NCBI RefSeq assembly: GCF_037572775.1
Contig: NZ_JBBHKA010000001.1
Location: 3,777,518 to 3,841,517, forward strand
Length of the DNA stretch: 64,000 nt
Direction: 5' to 3'
Source of the DNA: Ramlibacter sp. PS4R-6
GTDB taxonomy: Bacteria > Pseudomonadota > Gammaproteobacteria > Burkholderiales > Burkholderiaceae_C
In this document: positions 8,836-19,563 of the stretch, piece after piece
Layout: each line of letters opens with the position of its first letter
Numbering within the stretch: the stretch's first letter is position 1
Notes under the pieces: model-generated
Database searches by the model: none
Told to the model about the DNA's origin: nothing
What the model saw: the letters and a program-made list of their open reading frames with translations, nothing else
Translations under genes and position numbers: made by a program

Positions 8836-9966
8836 TCACTTCGACGCCGGCTGCTGCTGCAGCGACTTGCCGTGTTCCGGCGTGGGCCAGATGCCGCGCG
8901 GACGCAGCAGCATCACGATGATCATCGCCAGCGCGATCAGCAGCTGGCGCAGGATGGCGGGGTCGAGCCGCCCGCCGGAGATCGCCTGCAGGTCGAAGAT
9001 GCCCGACACCCAGCGCAGCACTTCCGGCAGCGAGGACAGCAGCACCGCGCCGAGGATCACGCCCGGCAGGTGGCCGATGCCGCCCAGCACCACCATCGCG
9101 ACGATCATGATCGACTCGGTCAGCGAGAACGACTCGGGCGAGACGAAGCCCTGGAAGGCCGCGAACATCGAGCCGGAGATGCCGCCGAAGGTGGCGCCCA
9201 TGCCGAACGCCAGCAGCTTCATGTTGCGCGTGTTGATGCCCATGGCCTTGGCCGCGATCTCGTCCTCGCGGATCGCCATCCAGGCGCGGCCGATGCGCGA
9301 CAGTTCCAGGCGGTGGCAGATGATCACGGACAGGACCACCAGCACGAGGAACAGGTAGTAGTAGTTGGTGACCGCCGAGATGTCGAAGCCGAAGACCTCG
9401 TGGCGCTTGCCGAGGTTGATGCCGGGGATGCCCAGCCAGTCGAACTTGAACAGCGTGATCGCGTCGATCTGGCCCAGGCCCTTGGGGCCGTTGGTGAGGT
9501 TCACCGGGTGGTCCAGGTTGTTCAGGAACACGCGGATGATCTCGCCGAAGCCGAGCGTGACGATGGCGAGGTAGTCGCCGCGCAGCTTCAGCGTGGGCGC
9601 GCCCAGCAGGATGCCGAAGATGCCCGCCAGCGCCGCGGCCATCGGGATGATCATCCACACCGACGTGTGCAGGCCCTGCGGGAACATGCGCGCGAACCAG
9701 GGGAAGTTCTCGGACAGGTGCGGCGAGGCCATCAGGCCGTACATGTAGGCGCCGATCGCGAAGAACGCGACGTAGCCCAGGTCCAGCAGGCCCGCATAGC
9801 CCACCACGATGTTCAGGCCCAGCGCGAGCAGCACGTAGAGCAGCGCGATGTCGGCGATGCGCACCCAGAAGTTGCCGGCGTACTGCAGCAGCAGCGGCAG
9901 GATGCACAGCGCGAGCGCGCCCAGTGCGTAGACGACGTACTTGTTCTGGCGGTTGATGAAGTCCAT
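8836..9966 (-). CDS. livM: branched-chain amino acid ABC transporter permease (LivM)
   Basis: This 376-residue inner-membrane protein has about ten hydrophobic segments and the LivM core GLNIVVGYAGLLDLGYVAFF and LTNGPKGLG. It forms the translocation channel with LivH. ATG 9966 follows GAGGACGAGGCC. The C-terminal tail ends LLRPRGIWPTPEHGKS, as is usual for LivM. It is separated from livH by 13 bases. Confidence 0.95.
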   Translation of the reverse strand: MDFINRQNKYVVYALGALALCILPLLLQYAGNFWVRIADIALLYVLLALGLNIVVGYAGLLDLGYVAFFAIGAYMYGLMASPHLSENFPWFARMFPQGLHTSVWMIIPMAAALAGIFGILLGAPTLKLRGDYLAIVTLGFGEIIRVFLNNLDHPVNLTNGPKGLGQIDAITLFKFDWLGIPGINLGKRHEVFGFDISAVTNYYYLFLVLVVLSVIICHRLELSRIGRAWMAIREDEIAAKAMGINTRNMKLLAFGMGATFGGISGSMFAAFQGFVSPESFSLTESIMIVAMVVLGGIGHLPGVILGAVLLSSLPEVLRWVSGIFDLQAISGGRLDPAILRQLLIALAMIIVMLLRPRGIWPTPEHGKSLQQQPASK

Positions 9967-9979
9967 GGCCTCGTCCTCC

Positions 9980-10909
9980 TCAGGCGCGGTCCGCGACGCG
10001 TTCGCCCAGCAGGCCGGAAGGCCGCAGCGTGAGCACGCCGATGAGCACGATGAACGCGAAGATGTCCGAGTAGTGGCTGCCGAGCACGCCGCCGGTCAGC
10101 GCGCCGATGTAGCCCGAGCCGATCGACTCGATGAGGCCGAGCAGCACGCCGCCCACCACGGCGCCCGCGAGGTTGCCGATGCCGCCGAACACCGCGGCGG
10201 TGAAGGCCTTCAGGCCAGGCAGGAAGCCCATGGTGTGCTGGACCGTGCCGTAGTTCGAGGCCCACATGATGCCGGCAATGGTCGCGAGGATCGCGCCGAT
10301 GATGAAGGTGGCCGAGATCACCATGTCGGGCTTGACGCCCATGAGCGCGGCGACGCGAGGGTTCTCGGCGGTGGCGCGCATCGCGCGGCCCAGGCGGGTG
10401 AAGTTCACCACGTAGGTCAGCACCGCCAGCGACACCACCGTGAGCACCAGCGCCATGATCTGCGTCGTCGTCACCACCGCGCCGCCGAACTCGTACGGGC
10501 CGCCGGGCAGCAGGTTGGGGTAGGACTTGTAGTTCGGCTTCCAGATGATCATCGCCAGCGTCTGCAGCAGGATCGACATGCCGATGGCGGTGATCAGCGG
10601 CGCGAGCTTGGGGCTGTTGCGCAGCGGCCGGTAAGCCACCTTCTCGATCACGAAGTTGAGCGCCGCCGCGACCACGCAGGAGATGATGAGGGCCACCGCC
10701 AGCAGCAGCCAGCCGGGAATGCCGGGCATGGACTCCTGCGCGGTGACGATGATCGACCAGCTGGTCACCGCGCCGACCATCAGCACTTCGCCATGCGCGA
10801 AGTTGATCAGGTTGATGATGCCGTACACCATCGTGTAGCCCAGGGCCACGAGGGCGTACATGCTTCCGAGCACCAGACCGTTGATGATCTGCTGGAGCAA
10901 GACATCCAT
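9980..10909 (-). CDS. livH: branched-chain amino acid ABC transporter permease (LivH)
   Basis: The 309-residue permease begins MDVLLQQIINGLVLGSMYAL and carries the LivH hallmark GLINLINFAHGE-like segment (here GIINLINFAHGEVLMVGA) and the late GGIGNLAGAVVGG loop. It is the first gene of the livHMGF run, with GGAGAAAC upstream of ATG 10909. No LivK/J-type binding protein is encoded in this window, so the solute specificity is unset. It could serve amino acids, urea or aromatic acids. Confidence 0.95.
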   Translation of the reverse strand: MDVLLQQIINGLVLGSMYALVALGYTMVYGIINLINFAHGEVLMVGAVTSWSIIVTAQESMPGIPGWLLLAVALIISCVVAAALNFVIEKVAYRPLRNSPKLAPLITAIGMSILLQTLAMIIWKPNYKSYPNLLPGGPYEFGGAVVTTTQIMALVLTVVSLAVLTYVVNFTRLGRAMRATAENPRVAALMGVKPDMVISATFIIGAILATIAGIMWASNYGTVQHTMGFLPGLKAFTAAVFGGIGNLAGAVVGGVLLGLIESIGSGYIGALTGGVLGSHYSDIFAFIVLIGVLTLRPSGLLGERVADRA

Positions 10910-10947
10910 TTGGGTTTCTCCGCCTGTTGTACGTCGTCGCTAATTAG

Positions 10948-10980
10948 CAAAAAACCCGCCAGCGGGCGCTGGGGCGGGTT
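10948..10980 (-). terminator. Rho-independent terminator after rarA
   Basis: On the minus strand AACCCGCC and GGCGGGTT flank a GC-rich loop and are followed by a T-run (the A-run at 10950-10954 on the plus strand). It lies downstream of rarA and upstream of livH, both transcribed leftward, so it separates the two transcripts. Confidence 0.8.
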
Positions 10981-11081
10981 CGATTGCGCGGGATTGTAGC
11001 CAGCGCTCCTGACGGCCCGCCGTCCCGCCGTCCCGGGTTTTCCCTCGATACGCGGGCGTTCCAGCCTTCTTTCAACGCCTA

Positions 11082-12371
11082 TCAGCGTTCCTGATCGTCG
11101 CGCTTCCTCAGCTCACGCAGGCGTTCCGCGATGCGCATCTCGAGACCCCGTTCCACGGGCCGGTAGAACTGCTGCGGCTCCATCGCGTCGGGGAAGTACT
11201 TCTCGCCCGCCGCGTACCCGCCTTCCTCGTCGTGGGCATAGCGATAGCCCTTGCCGTAGTCGAGGTCCTTCATCAGGCGCGTCGGCGCGTTGCGCAAATG
11301 TAGCGGCACCGGGCGCGTGCCGTCTTCGCGAATCCATGCTTTTGCTTCATTGAATGCCACATAGACGGCATTGGACTTGGGCGCCATCGCCAGATAAATG
11401 ACGCATTCGGCCAGCGCCAGTTCGCCCTCGGGCGAGCCCAGGCGCTCGTACACCTCCGCGGCGTCGAGGGCCAGGCGCAGCGCGCGCGGGTCGGCCAGGC
11501 CGATGTCCTCGGCCGCCATGCGCACCATGCGCCGCGCCATGTAGCGCGGGTCGGCGCCACCGTCGAGCATGCGCATCAGCCAGTAGAGCGACGCGTCGGG
11601 GTCGGAGCCGCGCACCGACTTGTGCAGCGCGCTGATCGTGTCGTAGAACTGCTCGCCGCCCTTGTCGTAGCGGCGCATGCGCTCGCCCAGCACCTTCAGC
11701 AGCCACTCGTCGGTGATCTCGCCGACCTTCTCCTTCTTCGCGGCGACGTCCAGCGTCTCCAGCGTGTTCAGGAGGCGCCGGGCATCGCCGTCGGCATAAG
11801 CCACGAGCCGGTCCAGCGCCGCCTGTTCCACCGGCGGCACGGCGGCGAGGGCTTGCGCCTTGCCGACGATCTGCTTCAGGTCGTCTTCGGTGAGCGGCTG
11901 CAGCACGTAGACCACGGCGCGCGACAGCAGCGCCGAGTTCACCTCGAACGAGGGGTTCTCCGTGGTCGCGCCGATGAAGGTGAACAGGCCCGACTCGACG
12001 TGCGGCAGGAACGCGTCCTGCTGGCTCTTGTTGAAGCGGTGCACCTCGTCGACGAAGACGATGGTGCTTTGCTGCTGCAGGCCGTCGCGTGCGCGCGTGG
12101 CGGCCTCCACCGCATCGCGGATGTCCTTCACGCCGCCCAGCACGGCGCTGATCTGGATGAACTGCGCATCGAACGCATCGGCCATCAGGCGGGCGATGGT
12201 GGTCTTGCCCGTGCCCGGCGGCCCCCACAGGATGCAGCTGTGGGGCCGGCCTGATTCGAAGGCGATGCGAAGCGGCTTGCCTTCACCCAGCAGGTGCTGC
12301 TGGCCGATCACTTCGCCCAGCGACTTGGGCCGCAGGCGTTCGGCAAGGGGGACGGGGATGGCTTTGGCCAC
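11082..12371 (-). CDS. rarA: replication-associated recombination protein A (RarA/MgsA, AAA+ ATPase)
   Basis: RarA is a clamp-loader-like AAA+ ATPase that acts at stalled replication forks. The 429-residue protein has Walker A GPPGTGKTT at 50-58, Walker B IVFVDEVHRFNKSQQ, sensor GATTENPSFEVNSALLSR and the family C-terminal tetramerisation region with QQFYRPVERGLE. Length is normal. In many proteobacteria rarA sits beside lolA and ftsK, as here. Confidence 0.95.
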   Translation of the reverse strand: MAKAIPVPLAERLRPKSLGEVIGQQHLLGEGKPLRIAFESGRPHSCILWGPPGTGKTTIARLMADAFDAQFIQISAVLGGVKDIRDAVEAATRARDGLQQQSTIVFVDEVHRFNKSQQDAFLPHVESGLFTFIGATTENPSFEVNSALLSRAVVYVLQPLTEDDLKQIVGKAQALAAVPPVEQAALDRLVAYADGDARRLLNTLETLDVAAKKEKVGEITDEWLLKVLGERMRRYDKGGEQFYDTISALHKSVRGSDPDASLYWLMRMLDGGADPRYMARRMVRMAAEDIGLADPRALRLALDAAEVYERLGSPEGELALAECVIYLAMAPKSNAVYVAFNEAKAWIREDGTRPVPLHLRNAPTRLMKDLDYGKGYRYAHDEEGGYAAGEKYFPDAMEPQQFYRPVERGLEMRIAERLRELRKRDDQER

Positions 12372-12394
12372 GGCCTCGAATATAGTCCCGGCCC

Positions 12395-12766
12395 ATGGAA
12401 TCCCAGGTCTGGTCCGCGCTCTCGGCCCTCGCCGGCGCGCTCGTTGGCGGCGGCATGAGCTGGCTGCTCAACCGCCAACAGTTCGACAACCAGCTGAAGC
12501 TCGCGCGCGAGCAGCACCGCACCGAGTTCATGGCCGAGGAAACGGCGCGGGCCCTGCTGTCGCACAAGGGCTTCACCGACCGCTCGTTCGAAACCCTGCA
12601 GCGCCACCTGGGCGGCTTCGAGGACGACGAGCTGCGCAAGATCCTGGTGCGCGCCGGCGCGATGCGCATCTACCGCGACGACGGCAGCGAGTGGTGGCGC
12701 CTCGTGTCGCGCATGGACGAATTCATCGAGAGGAAGGACCTCGAGCGCGTCGCGCGCGAGATCTGA
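12395..12766 (+). CDS. uncharacterised single-pass membrane protein
   Basis: The 123-residue product has an N-terminal hydrophobic helix (about residues 7-25, ALSALAGALVGGGMSWLL). A charged, probably helical stretch rich in Arg and Glu follows, then a C-terminal part with GSEWWRLVSRMDEFIERKD. I do not recognise a named family. It starts 23 bases from the divergent rarA start and ends 9 bases before the convergent lolA stop. The reading frame is intact and codon use resembles its neighbours, so it is probably a real gene. Confidence 0.7.
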   Translation: MESQVWSALSALAGALVGGGMSWLLNRQQFDNQLKLAREQHRTEFMAEETARALLSHKGFTDRSFETLQRHLGGFEDDELRKILVRAGAMRIYRDDGSEWWRLVSRMDEFIERKDLERVAREI

Positions 12767-12775
12767 CGCCGCGCC

Positions 12776-13408
12776 TCATTGCTTGACGACGGCCGCGCCC
12801 TGTGGCGGCTTGAACTGGAAGCGCTCGGCGGGTACCTGCGCGTTCAGCTCCATCTTGTCGAAGGTGATCTGCGAGCGCTGGCCGAAGCCGTCGGTGATCT
12901 CCAGCCTGGCCAGCTCGTTGCCGCGAAAGCCCAGCGCCATCGCGCGCAGCTGGCCTTCCTTGTTCTTCGGCGTGGCCTGCACCCATTGCAGGCCGTCCTT
13001 GTCGGGCGCGGCCTGCAGGTCGAAGTCCTTCTTCAGCGTCGCGAGGTCGGGCGCGGAGGCGATGAGCGCCGCCGGCGTGGAGCCCAGCACCGCGTCCTGC
13101 TTGCGTGCGGTCACCTGGTTCAGGTCGACGTCGTGCAGCCACAGCGTCTGGCCGTCGGCCACGATCACCTGCTCGAAAGGCTTCTTGTAGTCGAAGCGGA
13201 ATTTGTTGGGGCGCGCGAATTCGAAGCTGCCCGTGGAATTGCGCGTGCGGGCGGGCTGGCCCTCGCGCTGGGGGCCGGTCACCACTTGCGTGAAGGTGGC
13301 GCGGCCGGTCTTGGCGTTCTTGATGAAGGCTTCGAGCGCGTCGAGGCCGCTGGCGTGCGCGGCGCAGGCGGCCAGCGCGAGGACGGCGGCAAGGATCTTC
13401 GTTTTCAT
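12776..13408 (-). CDS. lolA: outer-membrane lipoprotein carrier protein LolA
   Basis: LolA shuttles lipoproteins across the periplasm from LolCDE to LolB. The 210-residue precursor has a signal peptide (ILAAVLALAACAAHAS), then the LolA core with GSFEFARPNKFRFDYKKPFEQ and DGQTLWLHDVDLNQV. It lies directly upstream of rarA, a common pairing. The inner-membrane partners LolD and LolC are elsewhere in the window (57471-59406). Confidence 0.93.
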   Translation of the reverse strand: MKTKILAAVLALAACAAHASGLDALEAFIKNAKTGRATFTQVVTGPQREGQPARTRNSTGSFEFARPNKFRFDYKKPFEQVIVADGQTLWLHDVDLNQVTARKQDAVLGSTPAALIASAPDLATLKKDFDLQAAPDKDGLQWVQATPKNKEGQLRAMALGFRGNELARLEITDGFGQRSQITFDKMELNAQVPAERFQFKPPQGAAVVKQ

Positions 13409-13483
13409 GGCGCCATTGTCTCCTCAGCCATGTGAAGGCCGCGTCAGCGCAGGCCGACGGATCGATTCAGCCGTGAGCGCTTG

Positions 13484-15805
13484 TTACTCGGCGTGGCGGT
13501 TCGGCGCGAGGATCTCGCGCTGGCCGCTGGTGCTCATCGCGCTCACGAGCCCCGCCTTCTCCATGTCCTCGACGAGGCGCGCCGCGCGGTTGTAGCCGAT
13601 CTTCAGGTGGCGCTGCACCAGCGAGATGCTGGCCTTGCGGTTCTTCAGCACCACTTCCACGGCCTGGTCGTACATCGGGTCCTTCTCGCCGGTCGCGCCG
13701 CCTTCGCCGCCCAGCAGGTCGCCGTCGTCGTCGACGGTGCCGCCCTCGAGCACGCCCTCGATGTAGTTCGGCTCGCCCTGCGACTTGAGGTAGCCGACGA
13801 CGCGGTGCACTTCCTCGTCGCTGACGAACGCGCCGTGCACCCGCACCGGGAAACCGGTGCCCGCGGGCAGGTACAACATGTCGCCCATGCCGAGCAGCGC
13901 CTCGGCGCCCATCTGGTCGAGGATGGTGCGGCTGTCGATCTTGCTCGACACCTGGAACGCGATGCGCGTGGGGATGTTGGCCTTGATCAGGCCCGTGATC
14001 ACGTCGACGCTGGGGCGCTGCGTCGCGAGGATCAGGTGGATGCCGGCCGCGCGCGCCTTCTGCGCCAGGCGCGCGATCAGCTCCTCGATCTTCTTGCCCA
14101 CCACCATCATCAGGTCGGCGAGTTCGTCGATGACGACGACGATGTGCGGCAGGCGCTCGAGCGGCTCGGGCTCCTCGGGCGTGAGGCTGAACGGGTTCGG
14201 GATCGATTGCCCCTTGGCCTTGGCGTCGTCGATCTTGCTGTTGTAGCCGGCCAGGTTGCGCACGCCGAGCTTCGACATGAGCTTGTAGCGCCGCTCCATC
14301 TCGCCGACGCACCAGTTCAGGCCGTGCGCGGCCTGCCGCATGTCGGTGACCACGGGCGCCAGCAGGTGCGGGATGCCTTCGTAGACCGACATCTCCAGCA
14401 TCTTGGGGTCGATCATCAGCAGGCGCACGTCGCGCGCCTCGGCCTTGTACAGCAGCGACAGGATCATCGCGTTGATGCCTACCGACTTGCCGGCGCCGGT
14501 CGTGCCCGCGACGAGCACGTGCGGCATCTTCGCGAGGTCCGCCACCACCGGGTTGCCGACGATGTCCTTGCCCAGGCCCATGGTGAGCATGGAGCGCGCT
14601 TCGTTGTAGACCTGCGAGCCGAGGATCTCCGACAGCTTGATCGACTGGCGCTTGGCGTTGGGCAGTTCCAGCGCCATGTAGTTCTTGCCGGGGATGGTCT
14701 CGATCACGCGGATGGACACCAGCGACAGCGAGCGCGCCAGGTCCTTCGCGAGGTTGACGATCTGCGAGCCCTTCACGCCCGTCGCGGGTTCGATCTCGTA
14801 ACGCGTGATCACGGGGCCGGGCTGCGCCAGCACCACGCGCACGTCCACGCCGAAGTCCTTGAGCTTCTTCTCGATCAGGCGCGAGGTCATCTCCAGCGTT
14901 TCGGACGCCACGGTTTCCTGGCGCGACGCCGCGTTGTCCAGCAGGTCCACCTGCGGCAGCTTGGAGTCCGGAAGGTCCGAGAACAGCGGCTTTTGCCGCT
15001 CCTTCGCCACGCGCTCGCTGCGCGGCACGTCGACGACGACCGGTTCGATCAACACCGGCGCCGGGTGATGCTCGGCGATCTCCGTGCGCTCGACTTCGAC
15101 GACTTCCTCGCGCTCGCGCGCGGCGGCCTGGCCGAAGGCGATGTCCTGCGCCCGTTCGCGCTTTTCGCGCCGCGCCTCGATGAAGCCGTCGATGCGGGCG
15201 CCGATGGCCTCGGCCACCGTGCTCCACGAAAAGCGGAAGACCACCGCCATGCCCAGAACGGCCAGCGCGACGAACACGAGCCCCGAGCCGGCGAATCCCA
15301 GCCACTTCACGCCGGCGGGGCCGACGACCCATCCGAGCGCGCCGCCCGCGTGGTCCGGCAACCGGGCTTCGAAGCGGTACAGGCGCGACCATTCGAGCGC
15401 CGTGCTGGCGCACAGCAGCACCGCCAGGCCCACCCAGAAAGCGACGCGCGTGCGGGTCCACCCCTTGGCGACGCGCTCTTCACCGCGCATCCAGCGCGCC
15501 AGCGTGGACAGCCACGCGCGCAACGCCGCGGCCAGGCACCACCAGGCGGAAAAGCCGAGCAGGAAATAGCTGGCGTCGGCGACCCAGGCGCCCAGCCGCC
15601 CGCCCCAATTGCGTGCGGGCCCGCCCGCGCCCGACGTGGAAAAGGCGGCGTCCTGTGCCGAGTAGCTCAGGAGCGCCAGGAACCAGAAGACGATGGCGAC
15701 GAGGCCCAGGACCAGGGCAATCTCGTGGGCGAAGCGCCCCACCCCGCCCTTGTTCGCTGCGGGCATCCCGCCCGCGCCGGAGAGAGTGTTCAGCGAATAG
15801 GTCAT
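13484..15805 (-). CDS. ftsK: DNA translocase FtsK
   Basis: FtsK couples division to chromosome dimer resolution by pumping DNA at the septum. The 773-residue protein has four N-terminal membrane segments (~25-190), a short linker, a RecA-like motor with Walker [12 protein letters not shown] and Walker [15 protein letters not shown], and a C-terminal winged-helix gamma domain ([11 protein letters not shown] to the end). ATG 15805 is preferred over TTG 15808. The linker is short compared with E. coli FtsK, as usual for this order. Confidence 0.95.
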   Translation of the reverse strand: MTYSLNTLSGAGGMPAANKGGVGRFAHEIALVLGLVAIVFWFLALLSYSAQDAAFSTSGAGGPARNWGGRLGAWVADASYFLLGFSAWWCLAAALRAWLSTLARWMRGEERVAKGWTRTRVAFWVGLAVLLCASTALEWSRLYRFEARLPDHAGGALGWVVGPAGVKWLGFAGSGLVFVALAVLGMAVVFRFSWSTVAEAIGARIDGFIEARREKRERAQDIAFGQAAAREREEVVEVERTEIAEHHPAPVLIEPVVVDVPRSERVAKERQKPLFSDLPDSKLPQVDLLDNAASRQETVASETLEMTSRLIEKKLKDFGVDVRVVLAQPGPVITRYEIEPATGVKGSQIVNLAKDLARSLSLVSIRVIETIPGKNYMALELPNAKRQSIKLSEILGSQVYNEARSMLTMGLGKDIVGNPVVADLAKMPHVLVAGTTGAGKSVGINAMILSLLYKAEARDVRLLMIDPKMLEMSVYEGIPHLLAPVVTDMRQAAHGLNWCVGEMERRYKLMSKLGVRNLAGYNSKIDDAKAKGQSIPNPFSLTPEEPEPLERLPHIVVVIDELADLMMVVGKKIEELIARLAQKARAAGIHLILATQRPSVDVITGLIKANIPTRIAFQVSSKIDSRTILDQMGAEALLGMGDMLYLPAGTGFPVRVHGAFVSDEEVHRVVGYLKSQGEPNYIEGVLEGGTVDDDGDLLGGEGGATGEKDPMYDQAVEVVLKNRKASISLVQRHLKIGYNRAARLVEDMEKAGLVSAMSTSGQREILAPNRHAE

Positions 15806-15818
15806 CAACCCGGATTGT

Positions 15819-16493
15819 CTATCCGAGCGTGGTCAGCCGATCCTTGATCAACATCGAACCGTCTTCCCGTGTCTCGATGAAGCCACGGTCTTCCAGGTCC
15901 TTCATGACGCGGCTGACCATTTCGCGCGACGCGCCGACCATCTTGGCGATGTCCTGGCGGGAAATGCGCTCGCGGATCGTCGGCTGGCCGTCCTTGTCGG
16001 GCGACGCGAACTCCAGCAGGGCGCGGGCGACGCGGCCGTACACGTCCATCAGCGCCAGCGATTCGATCTTGCGGTCGGCCTGGCGCAGGCGCTGCACCAG
16101 CCCCTTCATGATCGCGTAGGCCATCGAGCTGTTCTCGGGCAGGCAGCGCGCGAACTCCGCGCGGCCCAGGGCCAGCATGTCCGTCTGCACCTCGGCGCGC
16201 ACGGTGGCCGAATGGGGCTCGTTGTCGATGAGGCTCATCTCGCCGATGTAGTCGCCGGGGTTGAGCGTGGCCAGGATGACCTCGCGGCCGCGCTTGTCGG
16301 AGGTGACCACGCGCACCCGGCCGGTGAGGATGATGAAGAGCGTGTTGGACTTCTCGCCCTGCTCGACGATGATCTCGCCGCGCTTGAAGCGGCGCTTGAC
16401 GACTGCATCCGCGACCGCTTCCGCCTGGTTCGCTGTCAGCAAGGCGAACAGCGGGACCCGGCGAATCAGTTCCAGATTGGACAGCATCGACAT
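15819..16493 (-). CDS. Crp/Fnr family transcriptional regulator
   Basis: The 224-residue protein combines a cyclic-nucleotide-binding-like beta-roll ([21 protein letters not shown]) with a C-terminal HTH ([20 protein letters not shown]). There is no N-terminal cysteine cluster, so it is not an oxygen-sensing FNR; ligand identity is open. It sits divergent from trxB and ends 13 bases before ftsK. Confidence 0.92.
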   Translation of the reverse strand: MSMLSNLELIRRVPLFALLTANQAEAVADAVVKRRFKRGEIIVEQGEKSNTLFIILTGRVRVVTSDKRGREVILATLNPGDYIGEMSLIDNEPHSATVRAEVQTDMLALGRAEFARCLPENSSMAYAIMKGLVQRLRQADRKIESLALMDVYGRVARALLEFASPDKDGQPTIRERISRQDIAKMVGASREMVSRVMKDLEDRGFIETREDGSMLIKDRLTTLG

Positions 16494-16550
16494 CTCAAGA
16501 CATCCCTTCTGCGAGGACTACTGATGGCTTCTTACAATCGCAGCGATTGA

Positions 16551-17600
<1,050 letters not shown>

Positions 17601-17608
17601 GCCCGGCT

Positions 17609-17644
17609 TGCTATAATCGCGGGCTCGGCCGGATTCAACCCGGC
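17609..17644 (+). promoter_or_regulatory. extended -10 promoter and leader hairpin of rpmBG
   Basis: TGCTATAAT at 17609-17617 is a consensus -10 with the TGn extension, just after trxB; no good -35 is visible, which extended -10 promoters tolerate. Transcription would start near 17624. GGCCGG (17627-17632) and CCGGCC (17639-17644) then form a hairpin at the very 5' end of a ~100-base leader before rpmB. This could protect the messenger or serve ribosomal-protein feedback. Confidence 0.6.
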
Positions 17645-17726
17645 CTTCATGGGTTACCGCCACCCTTCCTGGCGAGGTGAGGCTTCCCGGTCACGGGCGG
17701 CCGTTGAAAAGAAAGCAGAGTGCTTC

Positions 17727-17960
17727 ATGGCACGCGTATGTGAAGTGACGGGCAAGGGCCCGATGGTGGGGAACAACGTCTCCCACGCCAACAACAAGAC
17801 CAAGCGCCGGTTCCTGCCGAACCTGCAATACCGCCGTTTCTGGGTCGAGACCGAAAACCGCTGGGTTCGCCTGCGTGTTTCGAGCGCCGCGCTGCGCCTC
17901 ATCGACAAGAACGGCATCGACAGCGTGCTGGCGGACATGCGTGCCCGCGGCCAGGCCTAA
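17727..17960 (+). CDS. rpmB: 50S ribosomal protein L28
   Basis: The 77-residue protein begins [20 protein letters not shown] and matches bacterial L28 over its full length, including the [13 protein letters not shown] segment. It is followed 12 bases later by rpmG, the normal proteobacterial order. ATG 17727 gives the family N-terminus. Confidence 0.97.
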   Translation: MARVCEVTGKGPMVGNNVSHANNKTKRRFLPNLQYRRFWVETENRWVRLRVSSAALRLIDKNGIDSVLADMRARGQA

Positions 17961-17972
17961 AGGAGCACCGAC

Positions 17973-18143
17973 ATGGCAAGCAAAGGCGGACGCGAGAAGA
18001 TCAAGCTGGAGTCCACGGCGGGCACCGGCCATTTCTACACGACGAGCAAGAACAAAAAGACGATGCCCGAGAAGATGTCGATCATGAAGTTCGACCCGAA
18101 GGCCCGCAAGCACGTCGAGTACAAAGAGACCAAGCTGAAGTGA
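17973..18143 (+). CDS. rpmG: 50S ribosomal protein L33
   Basis: This 56-residue protein ([20 protein letters not shown] at its start) is L33. It has no CxxC pairs, so it is the zinc-free type. AAAGGAG lies upstream of ATG 17973. Its TGA stop is the first base group of the palindromic repeat at 18142, so the repeat begins exactly where the gene ends. Confidence 0.97.
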   Translation: MASKGGREKIKLESTAGTGHFYTTSKNKKTMPEKMSIMKFDPKARKHVEYKETKLK

Positions 18144-18185
18144 CACGGCGATAGCCGTGTCATCCCGGCGCAGGCCGGGATCCAG
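18142..18185. repeat. bipartite palindromic intergenic repeat, copy A
   Basis: An 8-bp perfect hairpin (GACACGGC / GCCGTGTC, loop GATA) is joined to a constant hairpin ATCCCGGC-GCAG-GCCGGGAT and CCAG. The constant half recurs at 37398-37421 and, in a diverged inverted form, at 32251-32278. The first hairpin overlaps the rpmG stop codon. Confidence 0.75.
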
Positions 18186-18214
18186 AAAAAAGCCCCGCAT
18201 CGCGGGGCTTTTTC
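18186..18214. terminator. bidirectional Rho-independent terminator between rpmG and desaturase
   Basis: An A-run, the stem AGCCCCGC-AT-CGCGGGGCT and a T-run form a symmetric terminator. It ends the rpmBG transcript and, on the other strand, the convergent desaturase transcript. Confidence 0.9.
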
Positions 18215-18230
18215 TTTGTGCCAGCTCTCG

Positions 18231-19442
18231 TCAGGCGTGCGCCATGCGCAGCTTCATCGAGAACTGCTGCAGGTGCGACACGCCGCTGTCCTCGGCGCGG
18301 CGGCACCAGGCCTGCAGGTCGACGGCCAGCTGCTCGCGCGACTGCGAGGTGTTCAGCCACATCTGGCGCAGCTCTTCGCGCATGGCGAGCATCTTGTCCA
18401 GCGCCGGGTGGGCGGCGCGGGCCTGCTGGATCTGCGGGCGGGCCGAGGCCGGCACGCGGTCCTCGTCGCGGTGCATCCAGCGCCGGACCGACTTGAGCCC
18501 GGAGGAATCGGCACGCCTGGCCTTCAGCGCGGCGATCTCGGCCTTGCACGCACGCTTCATTTCGCGGGCATAGGCGGCCATCACCTCGTAGCGGTTGGCG
18601 ATCAGGGCCTCGAGCGTCTTCTCGTCGGCCACCGGCTTGATCTCTCCCAGCTGCAGCTTCGGCGGCACCTTCTTGACCTTGGCCCAGCCGAGCTTTTCCA
18701 TCGCGCGGATGTAGACCCAGCCCAGGTCGAACTCGTAGCTCTTGACCGAGAACTTGGCGCTCGTCGGGTAGGTGTGGTGGTTGTTGTGCAGCTCCTCGCC
18801 GCCGATCAGGATGCCCCAGGGCGAGATGTTCGTGGACGCGTCCGGCGCCTCGAAGTTGCGGTAGCCCCAGTAGTGGCCGATGCCGTTGATGACGCCGGCG
18901 GCCGTGATCGGGATCCACAGCATCTGCACGGCCCACACGGCCGCGCCGACGCCGCCGAACAGCGCCAGGTCCAGCAGCAGCATCAGGCCCACGCCCTGCC
19001 AGCTGTAGCGCGAGTACAGGTTGCGCTCGAGCCAGTCGTTGGGGGTGCCGTGGCCGAACTTGGCCATGGTCTCGGGGTTCTTGGCCTCGTCGCGGTACAG
19101 CTCGGCGCCGCGCCACAGCACGGTTTCGATGCCGCGCGTCTGCGGGCTGTGGGGGTCTTCCTCCGTCTCGCACTTGGCGTGGTGCTTGCGGTGGATGGAG
19201 ACCCACTCCTTGGTCACCATGCCGGTGCCCAGCCAGAGCCAGAAGCGGAAGAAATGCGACGGGATGGGCCCGAGGTCCATCGCGCGGTGCGCCTGCGCAC
19301 GGTGCAGGAAGATCGTCACGGCGGCGATCGTGATGTGCGTGGTGGCCAGCGTGTACAGCACGACCTGCCACCAAGTCAGGTTCCACAGGCCATTGCCGAG
19401 CCAGTCGATCGCGGCGGCCAGGACAGGCCAGTCGGGAAGCAT
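18231..19442 (-). CDS. membrane fatty acid (acyl-CoA) desaturase
   Basis: The 403-residue di-iron desaturase introduces a double bond into fatty acyl chains in the inner membrane. Three histidine boxes are visible: HRAQAH at 47-52, HRKHH at 84-88 and HNNHH at 219-223. Hydrophobic segments flank them. A C-terminal extension of ~150 charged, probably helical residues follows the catalytic core. ATG 19442 is chosen for the family start MLPDWPV; the in-frame ATG at 19472 lacks support. Confidence 0.93.
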   Translation of the reverse strand: MLPDWPVLAAAIDWLGNGLWNLTWWQVVLYTLATTHITIAAVTIFLHRAQAHRAMDLGPIPSHFFRFWLWLGTGMVTKEWVSIHRKHHAKCETEEDPHSPQTRGIETVLWRGAELYRDEAKNPETMAKFGHGTPNDWLERNLYSRYSWQGVGLMLLLDLALFGGVGAAVWAVQMLWIPITAAGVINGIGHYWGYRNFEAPDASTNISPWGILIGGEELHNNHHTYPTSAKFSVKSYEFDLGWVYIRAMEKLGWAKVKKVPPKLQLGEIKPVADEKTLEALIANRYEVMAAYAREMKRACKAEIAALKARRADSSGLKSVRRWMHRDEDRVPASARPQIQQARAAHPALDKMLAMREELRQMWLNTSQSREQLAVDLQAWCRRAEDSGVSHLQQFSMKLRMAHA

Positions 19443-19496
19443 CAAGGGTGTCTCTCTTTGTCGGTATTGCAAGCGCCGGGCAGCGCTCAGCCGGTC

Positions 19497-19523
19497 ATTT
19501 TAAGCCGGGGGGTCCATTTGCAA
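19497..19523 (-). promoter_or_regulatory. possible sigma-70 promoter of the desaturase gene
   Basis: On the minus strand TTGCAA (19518-19523) and TAAAAT (19497-19502) are separated by 15 bases, about 55 bases before the desaturase start. Both hexamers are close to consensus but the spacer is short, so this is tentative. Confidence 0.3.
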
Positions 19524-19563
19524 GCCCTATTTCGCGGGCAGGTAATCAAATGGTTGTCGCTCG

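Noticed and set aside
13481..15847. 788-codon frame antisense to ftsK
   Set aside because: Composition is typical of a shadow frame and ftsK is unambiguous on the other strand.
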